Shown: positions 7,635-16,609, numbered from the stretch's first letter. The stretch: DNA of 64,000 nt from Pleurocapsa minor GSE-CHR-MK 17-07R (GCA_019359125.1 JAHHHY010000001.1:124001-188000), one strand, 5' to 3'. Made by a program: numbers and translations. Notes: a model not told the origin generated them from the sequence alone.

Positions 7635-9710
7635 CTATTCCACCAGAATGCCGGCAACAGCCAGCCGATGGTCTGAGGCCGGATTGTCCAGCACCAGCAC
7701 ACCCTCAGCCGGGTTCAGATTGCGCAGCCACAGGTAATCCAGACGGGCACGCGCCACGCCAGAGCGCACCAGCGTCGCGCCCAGCTCTACCGGCATCCCC
7801 GCAAATGGATCGATGAATCCTACCTGACGCATGCGCTCGACCAGCGGCGAATCGGGCACGTTGTTGAAGGTGCCGCCGATGATGGTGCGGCCCAGCACCC
7901 CGTTCGGATGATGGCTCTCGATAATCTGAAAGATTTCGCCGAGCTGGCGCTGCTGATCCTGTTCCTGCGCCTCGATCGTAAGCCCCTCGGTGGGCTCCAG
8001 CAGATAGCCCAGCCAGGTGTTGTAGAGCGTGATGACGCTGTCGGGCGTCGGCTGAATCTGCACGCGCTGCAGGCCGGTGCGTTCGCCAATGGCCGAAAGC
8101 GGCGCGCCGTCGTCAAACGCGATTGGCAGGCTGGACAGCACGGCCAGTCCGCGCAGCCCTTCATTGGTGGGATAGAAACGCCGGTCCATGCCCAGGCCGA
8201 CATTGCGCGCAAGCCACAGCGCCTGATCGACGCCGAAGCTGGTCAGACGGCCAACTTCCACTTCCTGCAGCAGCACGACATTGGCGCCGCTGGTCTCGAT
8301 GGCCGTCGCGATTTCTTCCAGCGAGGGCTGGAAATACTCGTTGGTGCCGCCGTGGATGTTGTAAGTCGCCACGCGCATGACTTCCAGGCCAGCGGGCGCC
8401 TGGATGACCGGCGGACGCGCCAGCAGATACGCCCCCACGCTGGCCGCGGCGACCACCAGCAGCGCGAATATCGACATGAAGGTTGGCCCGCCCGCCAGCG
8501 GGATGCGCTGGCGAATCTGCGTCATCGGCAGGGCAGCCAGGAACACGCTAAGGATGATGACGGCGATGCCCAGCCCGCTGAAGCCGCGCAGCAGCGGCAC
8601 GATGATGTCATTCAGGAAGGCCAGGTCGCCGCTGAAACTACGCACGTACGCATATTCATAGGTGAACAGGTCGCAGGCCACCAGCAGCGCGAAGACCAGC
8701 ACGCCCAGCACCAGCCACAATCCGCTGAAAGAACGGTCTTTGGCCGTGCGGCGGCGCAGCATCCACCACCACAGCGTGGACACCAGAAACTGCGAAATCA
8801 CCAGCGCGATGGCGGCAATGAGGCCCGTCAGGCGGGTGCCGGCCACGATCAGCAGCACGATCACCAGCATCCACAGCCAGCCGCGCACGCTGCTGTCGAA
8901 GGTGCCGATGAAGGCCCCGACGCGTCCGCGCACCGCCGGGATGAGCGGCAGCAGTGTTGCGGCGGTGACCAGCGGCACAAGGATGGTATATTCATAGTCG
9001 GCACGGCCCGCGATGGCATTGGGCATGCCCAGCAGCGAGAGCTGCAAGAACAACAGCGCCCCCAGCCCGATGCCGCCCCAGAAGGGTATCAGCCCGTATT
9101 GCGGCGCGGGCAGGGGAGGCTGAGGCGTGGTCTCCGTCCAGATGACTGTGAACAGGGCCAGCAGCACGGCCAGGAACGACAGGCCAATCTGGATATTCTG
9201 GTAGGCGATGCTCCAGGACGGGTCAAGTGTGTTGCCGTAGGCGCGCAAAAGTTGATCCGCACCCAGCGCCAGCACGAACATATAAGGCAGCAGGTTGGCG
9301 CGGTAGCGGGCCAGATAGGCCACATACATCAGGCCGCCGCCGACAACCAGCGCCGCCGACGCCGTGGGCGTCAGCACAAGTTCCAGGCTCATGAAGGCGC
9401 GCCCGACAGCGGTAATCAGCACAGCCAGCATGATAAATGGCCGCACGCGACCAAAAATCAGCGTGATGACCGGCAGGCCCAGCATGAGCAGGCTGAAGGT
9501 GATATCTCTCGTGACGGCCGCCGGATCGGTCGGGTTTGGCGTCAGCAGCTCCATGCCGAGCTGCTGAATCGTCAGCGTGATAGATGCGCCGGCGGACTGG
9601 TTGTACAGCATGCCCACGAGGAAACGAAGCGCCTGTATGAAGAATAGTCCGATTAACCCCGCCTCCAGGAACATCAGGCTCTGGGGCGAAAGCTTCAGCC
9701 GTCGCAGCAT
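7635..9710 (-). CDS. Polytopic membrane protein with C-terminal endonuclease/exonuclease/phosphatase (EEP) domain
   Basis: Residues 1 to about 440 contain roughly ten or more hydrophobic segments. Residues about 450-691 form an EEP domain predicted to face outside or sit at the membrane surface. EEP motifs seen: MRVATYNIHGG, VVLLQEVE and the terminal NPASDHRLAV. The GDFN motif, which normally supplies a catalytic Asp, reads GGTFNNVPDS, with Thr614 at the Asp position, so activity as a nuclease or phosphodiesterase is doubtful. It is convergent with rnc (19-base gap). The substrate is unknown; membrane-anchored EEP proteins can act on phospholipids or nucleic acids. Confidence 0.8.
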   Translation of the reverse strand: MLRRLKLSPQSLMFLEAGLIGLFFIQALRFLVGMLYNQSAGASITLTIQQLGMELLTPNPTDPAAVTRDITFSLLMLGLPVITLIFGRVRPFIMLAVLITAVGRAFMSLELVLTPTASAALVVGGGLMYVAYLARYRANLLPYMFVLALGADQLLRAYGNTLDPSWSIAYQNIQIGLSFLAVLLALFTVIWTETTPQPPLPAPQYGLIPFWGGIGLGALLFLQLSLLGMPNAIAGRADYEYTILVPLVTAATLLPLIPAVRGRVGAFIGTFDSSVRGWLWMLVIVLLIVAGTRLTGLIAAIALVISQFLVSTLWWWMLRRRTAKDRSFSGLWLVLGVLVFALLVACDLFTYEYAYVRSFSGDLAFLNDIIVPLLRGFSGLGIAVIILSVFLAALPMTQIRQRIPLAGGPTFMSIFALLVVAAASVGAYLLARPPVIQAPAGLEVMRVATYNIHGGTNEYFQPSLEEIATAIETSGANVVLLQEVEVGRLTSFGVDQALWLARNVGLGMDRRFYPTNEGLRGLAVLSSLPIAFDDGAPLSAIGERTGLQRVQIQPTPDSVITLYNTWLGYLLEPTEGLTIEAQEQDQQRQLGEIFQIIESHHPNGVLGRTIIGGTFNNVPDSPLVERMRQVGFIDPFAGMPVELGATLVRSGVARARLDYLWLRNLNPAEGVLVLDNPASDHRLAVAGILVE

Positions 9711-9851
9711 GCGAAAATCTCTCTACTGTTGCCACACATGGTATTACGGTAAAAGTGTACAACGCTGATACAATTCCGCAAATGGCGCGGCGTCAAATGC
9801 GGGGAAATGTGCCTGCAATACAGACCGCCGCACGCAGAAAGGACTGCTGTT

Positions 9852-11822
9852 ATGGAAAAGATTGATACGCTGCTCACCGGCGGAACCGTCGTGACGATGA
9901 ACCGGGCGTTCGAGATATTCGCGCCCGGCGCGGTGGCGATTCGCGGCCAGAACATCGTCGCGGTGGGCAAGGCCGAGGCGCTTGCAGCTGCTTATCAGGC
10001 CGATACGGTGGTGGACTGCACCGGAAAAATCGTCATGCCCGGGCTGGTGAATGCCCACACGCACGTGCCGATGACGCTGCTGCGCGGCCTGGCCGATGAC
10101 CTGCGCCTGGATGTGTGGCTGCTGGCGTATGTCATGCCTACGGAACGCGAGTTTGTCACGCCGGAGTTTTGCCGCCTGGGCACGACGCTGGCGTGCGCCG
10201 AGATGATCCGCAGCGGCGTGACGGCCTTTGCCGACATGTACTATTTTGAGGAAGAAATTGCGGCGGCTACGGCCAAGGCCGGGATGCGCGGCGTGCTGGG
10301 CCAGACGGTCATCAAATTCCCGGTGCCGGATGCGGGTAGCTTTGAAGAGGGGCTTGGCCGAGCGCGCGCGTTCATCGAGCAGTGGCGCGGGCATGAACTG
10401 ATTACCCCGGCGGTCGCGCCGCACGCGCCTTACTCCAATACCGATGACATACTGAAGCAGTGCGTGGATACCGCCGTCGAATTTGACGTACCGCTGCTGA
10501 TTCACATCGCCGAGACGAAGTTTGAGCTGGACGAAAGCCTGGAACAGTTTGGCATGAGCGTGGTGCGCCGAGTGAAGAATATCGACCTGTTCCGCGCCAA
10601 AGTGCTGGCCGCCCACTGCGTGCATATCTCGCAGGGCGAAATGGACCTGCTGCGCGATGGCAAGGCGGGCGTTGCCCACTGCCCAACGAGCAATCTGAAG
10701 CTGGCCAGCGGCATCGCGCCGGTCACGCAGATGCTGAAAGCTGAAATCACAGTGGGCATCGGCACGGACGGCCCCGCCAGCAACAACGACCTGGATATGT
10801 TCGAGGAAATGCGCCTGGCGGCGATTCTGGCCAAGACGGATGCCAATGACCCGACGGTGCTGCCGGCGCGCACCGCGCTGCTGATGGCGACCCGCCAGGG
10901 GGCAGAGGCGCTGTTCATCGGTGACAAGACGGGCAGCCTGGAAGCTGGCAAGCGCGCAGACGTGATCGTGATGGATGCGCGCACGCTGCACAATATGCCG
11001 CAGTTCCAGCGCGACGAGCAGGCCATTTACTCGCAGATTGTATATGCGGGACATGCCAGCGATGTGCGCCATGTGTGGTGCGACGGCCAGTGGCTGATGC
11101 GCGACCGCGCCCTGCTGACAATCGACGAGGAAGCGGTGCTGAACGAAGCGGAAGTGTACGCCCGCCGCGTGGACCAGTTCATGTCGCAGCGCGAGGAAAG
11201 CGTGCTCAGCAAGCTGGTCGCCGTCAGCGACCTGGAGCAATCGGAGAGCTTCGAAGTGCAGGTGAAGCTGAAGCTGCACAATCGGGCCGCGCTGGATGCG
11301 CTGCTGGCCAGTGAAGACATTCAGATCGTGAAGGCGCATCATTATCGCCAGTACGACACTTACTTCCTGTTTGACGATCCGCAGCAGGGGCGTGTGCGCT
11401 ACCGCGAAGATGACTTTGTCGATGCGCACGGCCAGGTGACCAATGTGCGCACCCGCCTGACGCTGACGATGCCCACCAAGGAGCGCGAGTTCAATAACGC
11501 GGTGCTGCTCAGCTATTCGCGCTTTATCGCCGAGGCCAATCGTCCTCTGCGCTTTTACCGCGAGTATTTTCGGCCCAGCGCAGAACGCGAAGTGCAGAAG
11601 GACCGCCAGCGCTGGCATGTGCTGTATCGCGGCGTGCTGATCTACATCAATCTGGATACGTTTGTGCAGCCTGCCCTGGATGGGCTGTATCTGGAAATCA
11701 AGAGCCGCACGTGGTCGGCCATGGATGCCGAGTTCAAGGCCAAGCTGATCAATGACATGATGCTGGCGCTGGGCCGCGAGGCGGGCGAGATCATCGCCGA
11801 GGACTATCTTGAGCTGGGGTAG
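9852..11822 (+). CDS. Amidohydrolase (SAH/MTA-deaminase-like) fused to a CYTH-like domain
   Basis: Residues 1 to about 430 are a metal-dependent amidohydrolase of the adenosine/guanine/SAH-deaminase group. Motifs seen: VNAHTHVPMTLLRG (metal His pair), VAPHAPYSN, LLIHIAETKFE, AAHCVHI and GTDGPASNNDLDMF (catalytic Asp). Residues about 455-656 look like a CYTH (triphosphate-tunnel) domain: EVQVKLKL in place of the usual ExExK opening, alternating charged strands such as VRYREDD, and the closing strand LYLEIKSRTW. The start ATG 9852 has AAAGGA about ten bases upstream. The fusion suggests hydrolysis of a nucleoside-type substrate coupled to sensing or handling of a polyphosphate. The product of the reaction is not determinable. 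Confidence 0.85.
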   Translation: MEKIDTLLTGGTVVTMNRAFEIFAPGAVAIRGQNIVAVGKAEALAAAYQADTVVDCTGKIVMPGLVNAHTHVPMTLLRGLADDLRLDVWLLAYVMPTEREFVTPEFCRLGTTLACAEMIRSGVTAFADMYYFEEEIAAATAKAGMRGVLGQTVIKFPVPDAGSFEEGLGRARAFIEQWRGHELITPAVAPHAPYSNTDDILKQCVDTAVEFDVPLLIHIAETKFELDESLEQFGMSVVRRVKNIDLFRAKVLAAHCVHISQGEMDLLRDGKAGVAHCPTSNLKLASGIAPVTQMLKAEITVGIGTDGPASNNDLDMFEEMRLAAILAKTDANDPTVLPARTALLMATRQGAEALFIGDKTGSLEAGKRADVIVMDARTLHNMPQFQRDEQAIYSQIVYAGHASDVRHVWCDGQWLMRDRALLTIDEEAVLNEAEVYARRVDQFMSQREESVLSKLVAVSDLEQSESFEVQVKLKLHNRAALDALLASEDIQIVKAHHYRQYDTYFLFDDPQQGRVRYREDDFVDAHGQVTNVRTRLTLTMPTKEREFNNAVLLSYSRFIAEANRPLRFYREYFRPSAEREVQKDRQRWHVLYRGVLIYINLDTFVQPALDGLYLEIKSRTWSAMDAEFKAKLINDMMLALGREAGEIIAEDYLELG

Positions 11823-11865
11823 GACTTGCTGACAGCGGGTATTCAGCGTGCGCTGACCTGGCAAA

Positions 11866-11905
11866 CAAAAGCGGGGACACCCATCGGCGTCCCCGCTTTT
11901 GTTTT
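11866..11905. terminator. Bidirectional intrinsic terminator
   Basis: A 13-bp perfect stem, with left arm 11866-11878 (CAAAAGCGGGGAC) and right arm 11889-11901, and a 10-base loop. It is followed by a T-rich tail on the plus strand and has an A-rich flank that serves the minus strand. It sits between the convergent amidohydrolase gene and glnA and probably ends both. Confidence 0.85.
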
Positions 11906-11923
11906 CTTCAAGACTGAGGGATT

Positions 11924-13345
11924 CTAGAACATGCTCCACAGGGACTGATTGAAGACTTCGTGGTGGAACATGATTTCGGAAGCCTTGACCAGCGTGCCGA
12001 GCTTGCGCGGGCAGCGGTCTGCCGAGGCCTGCTTGAGCGCGGCGAACTTGTCGCGCACTTCGCTGGTCAGCAGCGATGACATGTAGTCGCTGGCAGCGAA
12101 GCTGTTGATCGCGTCGTAGATGTTGTCCGGCAGGATGGCATCGCGCGGCAGTTCAGCCTTGGGCAAGGCACCTTCCAGGCCGGTCTTGACCAGCGTGTAG
12201 AGCGTCATGTACGGGTTGGCATCCGGGGCGACCGAACGCACTTCCACGCGGGCAGACTTTTCGTTGCCGATCGGGATACGCACCATCGAGCCGCGGTCGA
12301 TCGGGGACGCCTTGATTTCGTTGGGCGCCTCGAAGTGCGGGTCCAGACGGCGGTAGCTGTTCACGCTGCTGTTCAGCACCAGGCAGATATCCAGCGCCGA
12401 ATTCAGGATGCGATTGATGAACTGCCAGCCCATGTCCGACAGTCCGTCCTGGCCGGTGGCGCTGTAGAACAGGTTGTCCTTGCCTTTGCTGATCGACAGG
12501 TTGGTGTGCATGCCGCTGCCGTTGATGCCCACGGCTGGCTTCGGCAGGAAGCTGGCGGTCAGGCCGAGGCGGTTGGCCACCTGGCGGCAGATCAGCTTGT
12601 ACAGCTGAATCTGGTCGGCAGCGATCGAGACTTCGGTGTAGCTGTAATTCATCTCGAACTGCGACGGGGCCACTTCCGGATGATCTTTTTCGTTGGCAAA
12701 GCCCATTGCACGCTGCACTTCTGCGGCGGTGTCGATAAAATTGCGGATCGGGTCGCCGGGCAGCGAGTGGTAGTAGCCGCTGGTGCTGATAAAGTCAAAG
12801 CCGCCGGTTTCGTGGTAACGCTGTTCAGCGTTGGCGCCTTTGAAGATGAAGCCTTCGATTTCATTGGCGGCGTTGGCCGTCAGGCCCTGGGTCTCATACA
12901 GCTTGGCGGCATAGGCCTTCAGCACTGAGCGCAGGTCGCCGGGATAGGGCGAGCCGTCTTTTTCCAGCACTTCGCCAAAGACGAATACCTTGCCGGGGCC
13001 AAACACATCGGACGGCAGCCAGTAGAAGGCAGACCAGTCCAGGCCGAGGCGCAGGTCAGACTCCACCTGGGCCGAGAAGCCGCGAATGGAAGAACCGTCG
13101 AAAGTCAGGTTATCGGCCGACTTGAGCAGGAACTTCTTGTCATAGTCCAGCATGTGCAGGCGGCCTTCGAGGTCGCTGAAGCACACGGTGACGGCCTTGA
13201 TACGCTTCTCGTCCGTCAGATACTTCATGCGTGCTTCCTGAATCTTGTCGATCGGCGTGCGTGACGCGCGCATCGACTTGGCTTCAAGGTTCTTTTCTTC
13301 CAGCTCGTCGTAGTGCAGTTCGAGGAAATCGCGTAATTCAGGCAT
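11924..13345 (-). CDS. glnA: Glutamine synthetase, type I
   Basis: ATP-dependent ligation of ammonia to glutamate in the cytoplasm. GSI signatures seen: NLTFDGSSIRGFS, EIEGFIF, the HPEVAPSQFEMNY metal-binding region, GINGSGMHTNLSI, and VNSYRRLDPHFEAP. Length of 473 aa is normal. ATG 13345 (MPELRDFLEL) was chosen because GGTGGG lies just upstream; the frame stays open for another 70 codons but without a plausible ribosome-binding site. The N-terminal segment before the beta-grasp strand VCFSDLEGRLH is longer and more charged than usual. It is monocistronic, with a shared terminator at 11866-11905 and a TATACT-like -10 hexamer on the minus strand at 13389-13394. Confidence 0.96.
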   Translation of the reverse strand: MPELRDFLELHYDELEEKNLEAKSMRASRTPIDKIQEARMKYLTDEKRIKAVTVCFSDLEGRLHMLDYDKKFLLKSADNLTFDGSSIRGFSAQVESDLRLGLDWSAFYWLPSDVFGPGKVFVFGEVLEKDGSPYPGDLRSVLKAYAAKLYETQGLTANAANEIEGFIFKGANAEQRYHETGGFDFISTSGYYHSLPGDPIRNFIDTAAEVQRAMGFANEKDHPEVAPSQFEMNYSYTEVSIAADQIQLYKLICRQVANRLGLTASFLPKPAVGINGSGMHTNLSISKGKDNLFYSATGQDGLSDMGWQFINRILNSALDICLVLNSSVNSYRRLDPHFEAPNEIKASPIDRGSMVRIPIGNEKSARVEVRSVAPDANPYMTLYTLVKTGLEGALPKAELPRDAILPDNIYDAINSFAASDYMSSLLTSEVRDKFAALKQASADRCPRKLGTLVKASEIMFHHEVFNQSLWSMF

Positions 13346-13771
13346 TTTCCCACCCATGAGGATATCGAAAGATAAACAACTAGGCGTCAGTATAGCGCCA
13401 AGCGTCGCATTGGCTTGTGCGTGAACTCTCCAATTTTTGAGACCTGTTGTTTGGTGAAATCTACCAAAAGAAAAAGCTGGAGTTATGAAAGCATCACAAC
13501 TTGGGCATTTTGGCACAATTGCACAGCGTGCCCTGAAGATGCCACTTGGGGCAGTCATACGGGGGGAATGACCGCGGCGGCTGAACGATTACCTCAGCGC
13601 AGTGGATGCTGGTCATGAAAACGTCTTCGTGCGCACCCGGATGCATTTCGTCTATTTCAGACAAAGGCCCTTGTGCATCGCCAGACTGTTCAGCATTTAC
13701 TGACTGAGACTTAAATGCATACGCCTCCCCGAAGGAAGGCGTAAACTCAGCATGCCAGCTTTTTTTGTTGC
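13346..13771. other. Long intergenic region upstream of glnA
   Basis: 426 bases between glnA and the FHA-winged-helix gene. It holds a -10-like TATACT on the minus strand about 44 bases before the glnA start, a hairpin with a UUCG loop (13721-13742), and a weak 93-codon frame on the minus strand. No tRNA, riboswitch or repeat was recognised. The rest shows no evident structure. Confidence 0.4.
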
Positions 13772-13775
13772 TCAC
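13494..13775 (-). CDS. Possible small protein coupled to the FHA-winged-helix gene
   Basis: A 93-codon frame beginning with GTG at 13775, overlapping the stop of the upstream gene as GTGA, an arrangement typical of translational coupling. The predicted protein is polar, without membrane segments, and has several Cys and His near the C-terminus (PPYDCPKWHL, TLCNCAKMP). Against it: no Shine-Dalgarno sequence, a strong hairpin at 13721-13742 inside the frame, and unusual composition. It may be a chance frame. Confidence 0.25.
   Translation of the reverse strand: MSNKKSWHAEFTPSFGEAYAFKSQSVNAEQSGDAQGPLSEIDEMHPGAHEDVFMTSIHCAEVIVQPPRSFPPYDCPKWHLQGTLCNCAKMPKL
13721..13742 (-). terminator. Hairpin with UUCG tetraloop downstream of FHA-winged-helix gene
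   Basis: Read on the minus strand: a 9-bp stem (one G-U) closed by C(UUCG)G, starting 30 bases after the stop codon at 13772. The tetraloop makes it very stable. There is no U-tract after it, so it is either a weak terminator or a 3'-end stabiliser. Confidence 0.35.
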
Positions 13776-14431
13776 GCGTTTTCCAGGCGGAAGCCATGCC
13801 CGCGCACGGTGATAATGTATTCCCAGTCGGGATCAAGGTCGCTCAGGCGGTCGCGCAGGCGGCGCACCAGCGCGTCGATGGCCTGTTCGCTGACGCCCTC
13901 GCCAAACACATCCGGCCACACGGTCTGCACGACTTCGTCGCGGGTGCACACGCGGCCGGCGTTCAGATAGAGCAGCTCCAGCAGGCGATACTGCGGCGGG
14001 CTGAGCGGCGGCTCGACTTCAGCGCCGTTGATGAATACGCGGCGGGCAGCGCGATCCAGCCGCAGGCGGCCGTCGGTGACGCTGGCGGGCACTTCAAATG
14101 GCAGTGGGGCCGTCGCGCCGGAGCCGACAAATTGCAGCTTGGCCACTGTGGCCAGCGTAATGATGTCGTTGTCATACAGCTTGCGCGGGGCATTGCGCAG
14201 CGGTTCATCATTGACCCATGAGCCATTGCGGCTTTCCAGGTCTTCGATGTAGAAGGCATCACCCTGGCGAAACAGCCGCACATGCTGCCGTGAAACATTC
14301 CGCTCTGGCACCACGATGTCACAGGTTTCATCGCGGCCCAGAATCAGTTCATCCTTTTGCAGCGTCCACTGCTGATTGGAGCCGTTATCGCCGCGAAAAA
14401 TCAGAATCGGACGCTCACTATTGTCAGGCAT
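13772..14431 (-). CDS. FHA-domain protein with OmpR-type winged-helix DNA-binding domain
   Basis: Putative phosphothreonine-responsive transcription factor. Residues about 20-100 are an FHA domain: ILGRDETCDIVV, NVSRQHVRL, and the SRNGSWVND loop with the conserved Ser-Arg and Asn needed for phosphopeptide binding. Residues about 120-219 are a Trans_Reg_C winged helix: LSPPQYRLLELLYLNAG, TRDEVVQTVWPD, IDALVRRLRDRL, ending in VRGHGFRLE. No receiver domain is present, so input is probably a Ser/Thr kinase rather than a histidine kinase. AAGGA lies 9 bases before the ATG at 14431. No kinase gene is nearby. Confidence 0.9.
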   Translation of the reverse strand: MPDNSERPILIFRGDNGSNQQWTLQKDELILGRDETCDIVVPERNVSRQHVRLFRQGDAFYIEDLESRNGSWVNDEPLRNAPRKLYDNDIITLATVAKLQFVGSGATAPLPFEVPASVTDGRLRLDRAARRVFINGAEVEPPLSPPQYRLLELLYLNAGRVCTRDEVVQTVWPDVFGEGVSEQAIDALVRRLRDRLSDLDPDWEYIITVRGHGFRLENA

Positions 14432-14503
14432 CGCCGGAAATCCTTCGAAACATGTCTCACACTATAAGATTAAATGACCCTATTGATGCCCATTATACCG
14501 CGA

Positions 14504-15202
14504 TTATGAAACCGGCTGTACACCTGCCGGGGGCAGGTAAACGTTGGCCGATTCCACGTAGCCCGTCCACAGGCCCTGGTCGCGGAAAATTGGTGTGGCG
14601 AATGTGCCTGTTTGCGGCACGGTGAAGCCGACGCTGTTATTGCGGTAAAACGCGCGCACCTGTGCGCCCCCGTTCATCAGGGTGGGATCAACCATCACGT
14701 TTCCCGCAGGAATGCGTACCTCATGCACGCAGCGCTGGCGCGGCGTCAGCAGGCGTAGCTGGGCGTCAGACTGCTGTGATTCAACACGGTTGGTGGTGAA
14801 CAACTGGTTTTGCGGGGTGAAGATGATGCCCAGGCCGCTGGTGCCGTTGTCGCCAATGATGACCTGATTCGGGTCATAAATGATGGGCACCGTGCCGATC
14901 GAGTCATTGATGACGGTGATGTAGACGATGAGCTGGCCATCGGCTGTGACCGGCACCGCAGACGTGCGCACCTCCAGTGCGATGGGAGAGGGATCCCCGC
15001 GGCCGAGCAGGCTCTGGTGAAAGGCGCGGTCATCCCCCTGGCGCAGGCTGGCGCACGGCACGCCATCGTAGACCAGCGGCACATAATCAGACAGCACGGT
15101 GAACAGGCGTCCGGGCGACAGCGCCATCGTGATCACAAACAGGATAATCACGGTGACGATGAAGTTATATGAGACGCGTTTGGTCCGGCGATCGTTAGTC
15201 AC
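14504..15202 (-). CDS. Membrane-anchored hypothetical protein
   Basis: Not recognised. One N-terminal transmembrane helix (residues about 13-30, FIVTVIILFVITMAL), followed by a beta-rich extracytoplasmic domain of about 190 residues containing VYITVINDSIGTVPIIYDP, which resembles the strand pattern of immunoglobulin-like or DUF4352-type domains. Two Cys are present. The GTG start at 15202 overlaps the end of miaA by 8 bases, so it is probably translated from the miaA message. Function unknown. Confidence 0.75.
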   Translation of the reverse strand: MTNDRRTKRVSYNFIVTVIILFVITMALSPGRLFTVLSDYVPLVYDGVPCASLRQGDDRAFHQSLLGRGDPSPIALEVRTSAVPVTADGQLIVYITVINDSIGTVPIIYDPNQVIIGDNGTSGLGIIFTPQNQLFTTNRVESQQSDAQLRLLTPRQRCVHEVRIPAGNVMVDPTLMNGGAQVRAFYRNNSVGFTVPQTGTFATPIFRDQGLWTGYVESANVYLPPAGVQPVS

Positions 15203-16151
15203 TTGTGCCTGTTCTCTCGTACAGCCATGTTTTGACGTTCAGGGCAATTGTAACATTGACCTCGGGTTCGGTGCTGTTATACCACATCGCCGCGTCTTTG
15301 TACCTGCGGAACCAGGTATCCTGCCGCCGGATGAACGCCCGCGTGCCGCGTTTTGTCTCGGCGATGGCTGTTTCCAGCGGAACGCTGTCAAGAAGATGCG
15401 CCGCAAGCTGGTCATATCCCAGCGCGGTCATGGCGGGCAGTTTGCGATCATACCCCATCGCCAGCAGGGCGCGCACTTCGTCAGCGAATCCGGCGCGCAT
15501 CATCGCATCAATGCGCTGGTCAGCGCGGATAAATAATGCCTCACGCGGCATCGTCAGCGCGACCATCCGAATGTCGTACGGTGGCGGCGTGCTCGTCGTG
15601 AGCTGGCTGAAACGACCACCCGTGACCAGGCACACTTCAAGAGCGCGCACCACACGGCGAATATTCGGCGCATCAATTTTGGCCGCCGCATCAGGATCCA
15701 GCGCAGTCAGGCGGTCGTGCAGGGCAGAGGGGCCGTTGGCCGCCGCAAACGCTTCCAGCTCGGCGCGCAGGGCAGGGTCAGGCGGGACGGCCGGGCTGTT
15801 CCAGCCTTCGACCACCGAGGTGACGTACTGGCCCGTGCCGCCGACCAGCATGGGCAGTCGGCCGCGCGCATAAACTGACTCAATGGTGTGTCTGGCCATC
15901 CGGGCATACTCGGCGGCGGTCAGCGTCTGGTCTGGCGTGACGATGCTGATCAGGTGATGCGGCGCGGCGGCCAGCTCGTCAGGGGAGGGCTTGGCGGTGC
16001 CGATATCCATATAGCGGTAAATCTGGCGGCTGTCCGCGCCGATGATATCCCCATCAAACTGCTGCGCCAGGTCGATCGCCAGCCTGGTTTTGCCCACTGC
16101 CGTGGGGCCGAAAATCACCAGCAGCGGAATCTTTTCACCAGTCGAGGGCAT
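15195..16151 (-). CDS. miaA: tRNA dimethylallyltransferase
   Basis: Transfers a dimethylallyl group to N6 of A37 in tRNAs reading UNN codons. The P-loop GPTAVGKT lies near the N-terminus, followed by IIGADSRQIYRYMDIGTAKP, the VGGTGQYV motif and the anticodon-stem-binding region with RTRAFIRRQDTWFRR-like residues. ATG 16151 gives 318 aa, the normal length, with GGAG about ten bases upstream; a longer in-frame start is possible. It overlaps the end of yraN by 17 bases. Its dimethylallyl-diphosphate substrate would be a product of an isoprenoid pathway such as the mevalonate operon at 18.9-23.1 kb. Confidence 0.96.
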   Translation of the reverse strand: MPSTGEKIPLLVIFGPTAVGKTRLAIDLAQQFDGDIIGADSRQIYRYMDIGTAKPSPDELAAAPHHLISIVTPDQTLTAAEYARMARHTIESVYARGRLPMLVGGTGQYVTSVVEGWNSPAVPPDPALRAELEAFAAANGPSALHDRLTALDPDAAAKIDAPNIRRVVRALEVCLVTGGRFSQLTTSTPPPYDIRMVALTMPREALFIRADQRIDAMMRAGFADEVRALLAMGYDRKLPAMTALGYDQLAAHLLDSVPLETAIAETKRGTRAFIRRQDTWFRRYKDAAMWYNSTEPEVNVTIALNVKTWLYERTGTSD

Positions 16152-16503
16152 CTTGTACATGCTCCACAATCGGCGCCCGGTTGCGCCCAAAGGCCACTGC
16201 GATAATGTCGATGCGCCACAGGCCGTTTGAATTAGCGGCGCGTTCACTCATATAGGTTTCAGCCAGCACGACCAGCACCGCCCGTTTGCGCGGGGTGATG
16301 CTTTGCCAGGCGGGCTCGGTGCTGTCTGAAGTGCGGGCACGCACCTCGGCAAATACCAGTGTGTTCCCATCGCGGGCGATGATATCCAGCTCCCCGGCTT
16401 TGCAGCGCCAGTTGCATTCGACAATGGTGTATCCCAGCGCACGAAGGTGCTCTTGTGCGATTTGTTCACCTTGCTTGCCCAGTGCCTGTCGTCGATTTAG
16501 CAT
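16135..16503 (-). CDS. yraN: YraN family (UPF0102) nuclease-fold protein
   Basis: Small restriction-endonuclease-fold protein of unsettled function, widespread in bacteria. The family pattern is clear: RQALGKQGEQIAQEHLRALGY, then GELDIIARDGNTLVFAEVRAR, where E, D and E-x-K/R form the PD-(D/E)xK-like core. Here the usual final Lys is Arg (FAEVRAR). 122 aa is typical. It is first in a yraN-miaA-membrane protein run with overlapping genes. Confidence 0.93.
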   Translation of the reverse strand: MLNRRQALGKQGEQIAQEHLRALGYTIVECNWRCKAGELDIIARDGNTLVFAEVRARTSDSTEPAWQSITPRKRAVLVVLAETYMSERAANSNGLWRIDIIAVAFGRNRAPIVEHVQDALDW

Positions 16504-16609
16504 GTTCGGCTGTTTTGTGCCTTCGCTTGGTGAAATTGACTAATTTTGGTGAAACCATCTAAAGATAGGGATAATGCTTCTATGCGAATAGTCTATCTGT
16601 GCCGTTGAG

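Noticed and set aside
7908-9647. 579-codon open frame on the plus strand opposite the EEP membrane protein
   Set aside because: High-GC shadow frame rich in Gln, Arg and His with no domain; the minus-strand gene has clear membrane segments and motifs.
9744-11939. 731-codon open frame on the minus strand opposite the amidohydrolase-CYTH gene
   Set aside because: No recognisable domain, His/Arg/Gln-rich composition typical of antisense frames, and it overlaps the real gene, both its ends and the terminator.
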